The position numbers and the translations under genes were made by a program. Below are positions 5,751 to 10,051 of a stretch of 10,051 nucleotides of DNA, in pieces; position 1 is the stretch's first letter; the number at the start of each line of letters is the position of its first letter. Origin of the DNA: Pseudomonadota bacterium (GTDB lineage Bacteria; Pseudomonadota; Alphaproteobacteria; Acetobacterales; Acetobacteraceae); contig JAKBCB010000100.1 in NCBI GenBank assembly GCA_021808185.1, positions 1 to 10,051 on the forward strand, written 5' to 3'. The notes under the pieces were generated by a model. That model saw only the letters and a list, made by a program, of their open reading frames with translations. It was not told the origin of the DNA and did not search any database.

Positions 5751-5820
5751 GGCGGCCCGCGACCCCTCCCGCACCGCCTTCCCGCAAGGGGAGACGGATG
5801 CGGGAGGGGCGAGGGCCGCC
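5751..5820. repeat. Long intergenic palindromic hairpin between binding-protein and permease genes
   Basis: The 97-bp gap is mostly one imperfect palindrome. Outer arms are GGCGGCCC (5751-5758) and GGGCCGCC (5813-5820). After a small internal loop come 11-bp arms CCCCTCCCGCA (5763-5773) and TGCGGGAGGGG (5799-5809). At the tip CTTCCC-GCAA-GGGGAG can pair with a GCAA tetraloop, allowing one G-T pair. There is no T-tract, so it is unlikely to be a simple terminator. The CCCTCCCGC...GCGGGAGGG style resembles REP-like palindromes scattered between genes in many alphaproteobacteria. A stable hairpin 3' of the binding-protein message could protect it and lower downstream expression, as known for the malE-malF REP. 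Confidence 0.75.
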
Positions 5821-5837
5821 GGCCTGTAGGACCGCAC

Positions 5838-8102
5838 ATGTCCGCTCACGCCCAGTCCGCCGCCCCCGCCCGCGACGCCTTCCGCCTGCCGCTGCAACTG
5901 ATCGGCGGCTGGGAGGCGGGCATCCTGCTGTTCATGCTGGTGCTGTACGGCATCGGCATCTGGATCAACCCGGACTTCTTCGGCACCACCGACGCATTCT
6001 CCGCCGTGCTGCGCGACACCGCGCGCTTCGGCGTGATGGCGGTGGGCATGAGCTTCGTGATCGTCAACAAGGAACTCGATCTCTCGGTCGGCTCCACGCT
6101 CGGCCTCGTGGCGACGGTGTTTTCGCTGCTGTACGACCCGTACCATGCCGATACCTCGGTCGGCTGGGCGATTTTCGGCGGCGTCGTGACCGGGCTTGCC
6201 GTGGGCCTGATCAACGGGCTGCTGGTGACACGGCTGAACGTGCCGGCGTTCATCGCCACACTGACGATGCTGTTCATCGGCCGTGGCCTGATCCTGGGCC
6301 TGACCGCCGGCAACACCATCGGCTTCGACCAGAAGGCCGCGCATGACGGCTGGTTCTTCGGCATCGCCGAGACCAATGCCATGGGCTTCAATTCGCAGAT
6401 CATCGTCTTCGGCGTGGTGCTGATCGTCGGCATGATCCTGCTGGCGAAAACCCGCGTCGGCTACGAGACGCAGGCGGTCGGCGGCAACGCGCAGGCATCG
6501 GCCTATGCCGGTATCCCGGCGCGCTGGGTGCGGATGCGCTCGTACCTGCTCTCGGCGATCACCGCGACCATCGCCGGGCTGATGAACGTGGCGCAGGACA
6601 AGGGCATGACCTCGCAGGTCGGCCAGGGCGCGGAACTGATCGTGATCGCGGCGGTGATCGTCGGCGGCGCATCCATCGCCGGCGGACGCGGGCGGGTGCT
6701 CGGCGCCTGCCTGGGCTCGGCGCTGGTGGTGCTGATCGACAAGGTGCTGCGCGAGGGCATTCCGTTCACCCACATGGTGGATGTGGACGGCGTGCAGATG
6801 GAAGTCCGCTCGATGATGCAGCTGCCGGGCGGCGCGGTGCAGGCGTTCCTGGGCATCATCCTGCTCGCCGCCGTGCTGGTCGAGCCCTGGGCGATCCGCG
6901 GCGGCGGGGCCGCGCGCATCTGGGCGCGGCTGCGCGGGCGCGAGGCGCCACCGCCGCCGGATCGTGGCGAGGCGGCGATCGCGGGCACGCAGATGCGCGG
7001 CGGCGCCATCGAGGCGCGCGCCGTCAACGCGCGCGGCTTGCGCGCTTTCCTCGCGCGGCGCGACGCGGCGGCGGTGATGCTGACGGTGGCGCTGTGGCTG
7101 ACCGGCCTGGCGCTGCGGCCGGATTTCTGGGGCTCGCTCGACAACACGTTCTCGCTGCTGCTGGCGTTCACCGAAATCGCCCTGGTGGCGACGGGGCTGA
7201 CCTTCGTGATCGCCAATGGCGATATCGACCTCTCGGTGGGCTCGGTGCTCGCGTTTTCCGGCGCCACGGCGGCCTTCATGATGAAGGAGATGGGCGCCGA
7301 TCCACTGACGGCGGTGGTCATCGCGCTGATCGGCGGCCTGCTGTGCGGCGCGGTCAACGGCATCGTCACCGTGTATTTCCGGCTGCCCGCGTTCGTCGCC
7401 ACGCTCGGCATGTTCTATGTCGCGCGCGGGCTTGGCGCCTGGATGGTCGCGGGGCGGCAACTGGCCGAGTTTCCCAGCAGCTTCAACGTGATCGGGCGCA
7501 GCCTCTATGAAGTGCTCGACGCGATGGGCATGGCGCCGGGGGCCGGAGCGTTCGAGGTGGTGGCCAAGGCGGTCAGCGCGCAGACCTTGTTCATGGGTCT
7601 TCTCGCCGTGATCGCGGGCATCGCGCTCGGCAAAACGCCGATCGGGCAGATGGTGTACGCGGTCGGCGGCAATGAGCGTGCGGCGCGCTATGCCGGCATC
7701 AACACCGGGGCCGTGCGGTTCTCCGCCCTGGTGTTCAGCGCCATGTGCGCCGCATGCGCCGGCGTGATCTACGCGGCGTATCTGCGCTCGTTCAATCCCT
7801 CGGCCGGCGTGGGGCGGGAGCTGGACGGCATTTCCTCCGTCATCATCGGCGGCGGCAGCATCTTCGGTGGCTACGGCACCATCCTCGGTGCCATGGCCGG
7901 TGCCGCCGTCATCACCCTGATCCGCGCGCTGCTGTCGCTGCAAATCCTGCTGCCGGGCGGCGCGTCGTTCGTCATGCCGCAGCATTGGATGAACGTGCTG
8001 ATCGGGCTGATCCTGATCGGCGCCGTCGTCGGCGATATCTGGGTGCGCCAGGAGCGCATTCTTTCCCGTCTCTTCAAGCGGCGTTCAGGAGATCACGCAT
8101 GA
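5838..8102 (+). CDS. Fused double permease of a CUT2 sugar ABC transporter (two RbsC-like domains)
   Basis: A 754-aa inner-membrane protein, about twice the usual length (320-350 aa) for this family, made of two complete BPD_transp_2 permeases in tandem. Domain 1 spans about 20-350 and domain 2 about 410-735. The linker (about 352-408) is charged and carries PPPP at 371-374. The halves align block by block: SFVIVNKELDLSVGS (72-86) with TFVIANGDIDLSVGS (455-469); NVPAFIATLTMLFIGRG (134-150) with RLPAFVATLGMFYVARG (515-531); and the NBD-contacting AVGGNAQASAYAGI (213-226) with AVGGNERAARYAGI (608-621). The halves are clearly diverged, so the fusion is not a recent duplication. The frame is open throughout, with no stop or restart in the linker. 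ATG 5838 has AGGA at 5828-5831. The stop overlaps the ATPase start by 4 bp. One chain should supply both transmembrane domains of the importer. Confidence 0.95.
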   Translation: MSAHAQSAAPARDAFRLPLQLIGGWEAGILLFMLVLYGIGIWINPDFFGTTDAFSAVLRDTARFGVMAVGMSFVIVNKELDLSVGSTLGLVATVFSLLYDPYHADTSVGWAIFGGVVTGLAVGLINGLLVTRLNVPAFIATLTMLFIGRGLILGLTAGNTIGFDQKAAHDGWFFGIAETNAMGFNSQIIVFGVVLIVGMILLAKTRVGYETQAVGGNAQASAYAGIPARWVRMRSYLLSAITATIAGLMNVAQDKGMTSQVGQGAELIVIAAVIVGGASIAGGRGRVLGACLGSALVVLIDKVLREGIPFTHMVDVDGVQMEVRSMMQLPGGAVQAFLGIILLAAVLVEPWAIRGGGAARIWARLRGREAPPPPDRGEAAIAGTQMRGGAIEARAVNARGLRAFLARRDAAAVMLTVALWLTGLALRPDFWGSLDNTFSLLLAFTEIALVATGLTFVIANGDIDLSVGSVLAFSGATAAFMMKEMGADPLTAVVIALIGGLLCGAVNGIVTVYFRLPAFVATLGMFYVARGLGAWMVAGRQLAEFPSSFNVIGRSLYEVLDAMGMAPGAGAFEVVAKAVSAQTLFMGLLAVIAGIALGKTPIGQMVYAVGGNERAARYAGINTGAVRFSALVFSAMCAACAGVIYAAYLRSFNPSAGVGRELDGISSVIIGGGSIFGGYGTILGAMAGAAVITLIRALLSLQILLPGGASFVMPQHWMNVLIGLILIGAVVGDIWVRQERILSRLFKRRSGDHA

Positions 8103-8878
8103 GCGGCACGCCGATCATCGCGATGCGCGGCATCGAGAAGCATTTTGGCGCCGTGCATGCGCTGCGCGGGGTCAATCTGCATCTCGATCCGGGTGAAATC
8201 CTCGGCCTCGTCGGCGACAACTCGGCGGGCAAGTCCACGCTGATGAAGGTGCTGACCGGCGCCTACATGCGCGACGGCGGCGAGGTGCTGGTGGACGGCA
8301 AGATCACGCATTTCCGCAGCCCGCAGGATTCCCGCGACCTGGGCATGGAGATGATCTACCAGGATTTCGCCCTGTGCGGGAACATGGACGTGGGGCAGAA
8401 CATCTTTCTCGGCCGCTGGCCGCGCCGCATGGGGCTGTTCGTGGATCGCCCGAAGATGTACGCCGAAGCCAACACCGTGCTGAAAAGACTAAAGGTCGAT
8501 GTAAACTCGGTGTTTCAGAAGGTCGAGAGCCTCTCGGGCGGGCGGCAGCAATCCGTCGCCATCGCGCGCGCCATCTCGTTCAACCCGCGTGTCATCATCT
8601 TCGACGAGCCCACCGCCAATCTCTCGGTGATGGCGACCGACCGGCTGCTGGAGACGATGGCCGAACTCAAGCGGCAGGGTGTCGCGCAGATCATCATCTC
8701 GCACCGCTTGCAGGACATCTTCGAGGTCGGCGACCGGGTGATGGTGCTCAAGCGCGGGCAGGCGGTGGGCGACCGCTACATCCGCGCCACCAGCGAGCGC
8801 GAGGTGCTGGAACTGATCGTCTCCGGCACGCCGGAGACGGCGCTGACGGCGGAGCAGGCGCTGAAGCAGGCGGCGTAG
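8099..8878 (+). CDS. Sugar ABC transporter ATP-binding protein, single domain (FrcA-like)
   Basis: A 259-aa ABC ATPase that powers the importer formed with the fused permease and the binding protein. Motifs in order: Walker A GDNSAGKST (39-47), Q-loop Q88 in IYQDFAL, signature LSGGRQQS (145-152), Walker B VIIFDE (165-170) and switch histidine H202 in IIISHR. It holds one NBD, like FrcA, and not the two of RbsA, so it must act as a homodimer. Ser42 replaces the usual second glycine of Walker A, and the D-loop reads ANLSV; both look tolerable for an active enzyme. The ATG at 8099 overlaps the permease stop (ATGA) and has AGGAGAT at 8087-8093. A longer reading frame from 7745 runs inside the permease gene and is not used. 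A short run of rare codons (AGA, CTA, GTA) lies at residues 130-135. Confidence 0.95.
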   Translation: MSGTPIIAMRGIEKHFGAVHALRGVNLHLDPGEILGLVGDNSAGKSTLMKVLTGAYMRDGGEVLVDGKITHFRSPQDSRDLGMEMIYQDFALCGNMDVGQNIFLGRWPRRMGLFVDRPKMYAEANTVLKRLKVDVNSVFQKVESLSGGRQQSVAIARAISFNPRVIIFDEPTANLSVMATDRLLETMAELKRQGVAQIIISHRLQDIFEVGDRVMVLKRGQAVGDRYIRATSEREVLELIVSGTPETALTAEQALKQAA

Positions 8879-8888
8879 GGGCTTTGCC

Positions 8889-8904
8889 CGGCGCCGCGGC
8901 GCCG
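8889..8904. other. Perfect 16-bp GC palindrome between the ATPase and TPP-enzyme genes
   Basis: CGGCGCCGCGGCGCCG is a perfect 16-bp palindrome in the 61-bp gap after the ATPase stop. Just before it, GGGC-TTT-GCCC (8879-8889) can form a 4-bp stem. Neither is followed by a T-tract. They might mark a transcript end or be GC-rich chance structure. The position between two genes of different function is the only supporting context. Confidence 0.25.
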
Positions 8905-8939
8905 ACTATGGTCGCGCGGGTGGCGAAGGGGACGGAGCG

Positions 8940-10051
8940 ATGGAGCTTGCCAAGGCGCGCGGTGCTGTGAAGCGGGGGCCGCGTATCGGCGGGCATGTGC
9001 TGGCCGATGCGCTGGTGGCGCAGGGCATCACCCATGCCTTCGCGGTCCCGGGCGAAAGCTATCTGGACGTGCTCGACGGGCTGTACGCCGTCCGCGACAA
9101 GGTGCAGCTCGTCACCTGCCGGTTCGAGGCGGGGGCGGTGCACATGGCCGAAGCCTGCGGCAAGCTGACGGGCCGCCCGGCGGCGGCCTTTGTCACGCGC
9201 GGGCCCGGCGCCTGCCACGCCGCCATTGGCGTGCATGTCGCGCAGCAGGACAGCACGCCGCTGCTGCTGTTCGTGGGGCAGATCCCGTTCGAGGAAACCG
9301 ACCGCGAGAGTTTCCAGGAAGTCGATTACCGCCGCATGTTCGCGCCGCTGGCGAAGTGGGTCACGCAGATCGACGACGCGGCGCGCATCCCCGAACTTGT
9401 GGCCCATGCCGTCGATGTCGCCACCTCCGGCCGCCCTGGCCCGGTGGTGATCGCCATCTCGGAGGAAATGCAGAAGCGCACGGTCGATGTGGCGGATATC
9501 GGCCCCGCGCCGGTCAGCCGCGCCTTCCCCGACCCGGCGGCGCTGGCGCGGCTGCAAGCCCTGCTCGCCGCCAGCCACCGGCCGCTGGCGATCCTTGGCG
9601 GCATCTGGAGCGATACCGGCCGCGCCGCGATCCGCGACTTCCTGACCGCGCAGGACATCCCGACGGCGGTTTCGTTCCGGCGCCAGTCGCTGTACGACGG
9701 CACGCTCGATACGTACGTGGGCGATCTCGGCGTCGGCTCGGACCCGGCATTGGTCGCCAAGGCGCGCGAAAGCGACCTGATCCTCGCCTTCGGCACCCGC
9801 CTGGGCGAGCCGGTGACGCAGGGCTACACGCTGTTCGACCTCGCCGGCGCCACGCCGATCGTGCACGTCTATCCCGAGGCGAGCGAGATCGGCCGCGTGT
9901 TCCGCCCCGCGCTGGGGATCGTGTCCGATCTGGAAGCGTTCGCGCTGGAGCTCCGCAAACTGCCGCCGGTTCCCGTCGCGTGGGGCGATTGGCGGCGCGA
10001 ATTGCGCGAGCAGCGGCTCGCCGGGCAACAGGTGCCGGGCTACGGAGGCCC
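8940..10051 (+). CDS. Thiamine-diphosphate-dependent enzyme, acetolactate synthase-like (cut by right edge)
   Basis: The first 370 codons of a cytoplasmic ThDP enzyme of the acetolactate synthase/pyruvate oxidase superfamily; full members are about 550 aa. The N-terminal Pyr-binding domain (about 14-180) reads AFAVPGESYLDVLDGL (33-48), then VTCRFEAGAVHMAEACGKLTG (58-78), where E63 matches the catalytic Glu that activates the cofactor. VTRGPGACHAAIGVHVAQQDSTPLLLFVGQIP (85-116) follows, with Gln102 and Gln103 in the usual QQD position. The central domain follows at about 197-340 (RPLAILGG, SDLILAFGTRLGE). The C-terminal ThDP/Mg motif (GDG...NN) lies beyond the window, so cofactor binding is only half visible. 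The ATG at 8940 has AAGGGG at 8927-8931. The substrate is unknown; it could be a 2-oxo acid decarboxylase or a carboligase. It lies 61 bp after the ATPase and may share its transcript. Confidence 0.88.
   Translation, partial: MELAKARGAVKRGPRIGGHVLADALVAQGITHAFAVPGESYLDVLDGLYAVRDKVQLVTCRFEAGAVHMAEACGKLTGRPAAAFVTRGPGACHAAIGVHVAQQDSTPLLLFVGQIPFEETDRESFQEVDYRRMFAPLAKWVTQIDDAARIPELVAHAVDVATSGRPGPVVIAISEEMQKRTVDVADIGPAPVSRAFPDPAALARLQALLAASHRPLAILGGIWSDTGRAAIRDFLTAQDIPTAVSFRRQSLYDGTLDTYVGDLGVGSDPALVAKARESDLILAFGTRLGEPVTQGYTLFDLAGATPIVHVYPEASEIGRVFRPALGIVSDLEAFALELRKLPPVPVAWGDWRRELREQRLAGQQVPGYGG

Noticed and set aside
5751..5820. Intrinsic terminator ending the binding-protein transcript
   Set aside because: The stem is strong but no run of T follows it, and the downstream permease and ATPase need transcription. 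A REP-like processing or stabilising element fits better.
4427..5839. 470-codon minus-strand frame containing a TLDAP peptide repeat
   Set aside because: The peptide repeat only reflects the 15-bp DNA repeat, and the rest is antisense to the sugar-binding protein. No family features are present.
5562..7985. 807-codon minus-strand open frame antisense to the fused permease
   Set aside because: It is His/Arg/Gln/Asp-rich shadow sequence with no motif, and it lies opposite a gene with strong permease signatures.
7745..8098. Longer frame upstream of the ABC ATPase
   Set aside because: It lies within the permease gene out of phase. The ATG at 8099 has a strong Shine-Dalgarno and opens directly into the conserved NBD start.

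Overview
The window is GC-rich chromosomal DNA with dense genes, short gaps, several start/stop overlaps and very long shadow ORFs on the opposite strand. The proteins have an alphaproteobacterial flavour: a short ComEC without its metallo-beta-lactamase domain close to gltX, a stand-alone AsnC-type RAM protein, and a CUT2 sugar ABC transporter. I infer Rhodospirillales, probably Acetobacteraceae. This rests on gene content and protein style, not on a search.

Left block (1-4183). The 5' part of gltX runs leftward off the edge. Diverging from it is a tightly packed rightward cluster: a 95-aa exported Gly/Ser-rich protein (268-555), a YgiC/YjfC-type ATP-grasp amide ligase (555-1682), a four-helix DUF350/YjfL membrane protein (1679-2074) and comEC (2078-4183). 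The first three joints are a 1-bp overlap, a 4-bp overlap and a 3-bp gap, so the genes are probably co-transcribed and translationally coupled. The first three resemble the yjfL-yjfM-yjfC and ygiB-ygiC sets of enterobacteria, whose biochemical role is unresolved.

Middle (4184-4660). A stand-alone Lrp/AsnC ligand-binding (RAM) protein is encoded leftward and converges on comEC. Between it and the transporter lies a 215-bp regulatory region. It holds a perfect 15-bp palindrome, three exact tandem copies of a 15-bp unit carrying TTGACG on the minus strand, a good candidate rightward promoter (TGGACC-16-TATGAT), and inverted repeats at the presumed transcription start and leader.

Right block (4661-10051). 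A CUT2-family sugar importer consists of a periplasmic binding protein, a long palindromic hairpin, an unusual 754-aa protein made of two complete RbsC-like permeases fused head to tail, and one single-domain ATPase that overlaps the permease gene by 4 bp. With a fused TMD pair and a single NBD gene, the predicted complex is one TMD-TMD chain plus an NBD homodimer. This is the reverse of the RbsA layout, where the NBDs are fused and the TMD is single. After 61 bp comes a thiamine-diphosphate enzyme of the acetolactate synthase superfamily, cut by the right edge.

The points most worth following are the fused permease, the amide-ligase cluster placed between gltX and comEC, and the repeat/palindrome region at 4470-4643. 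I saw no RNA genes, insertion sequences, CRISPR arrays or clear intrinsic terminators with a T-tract.
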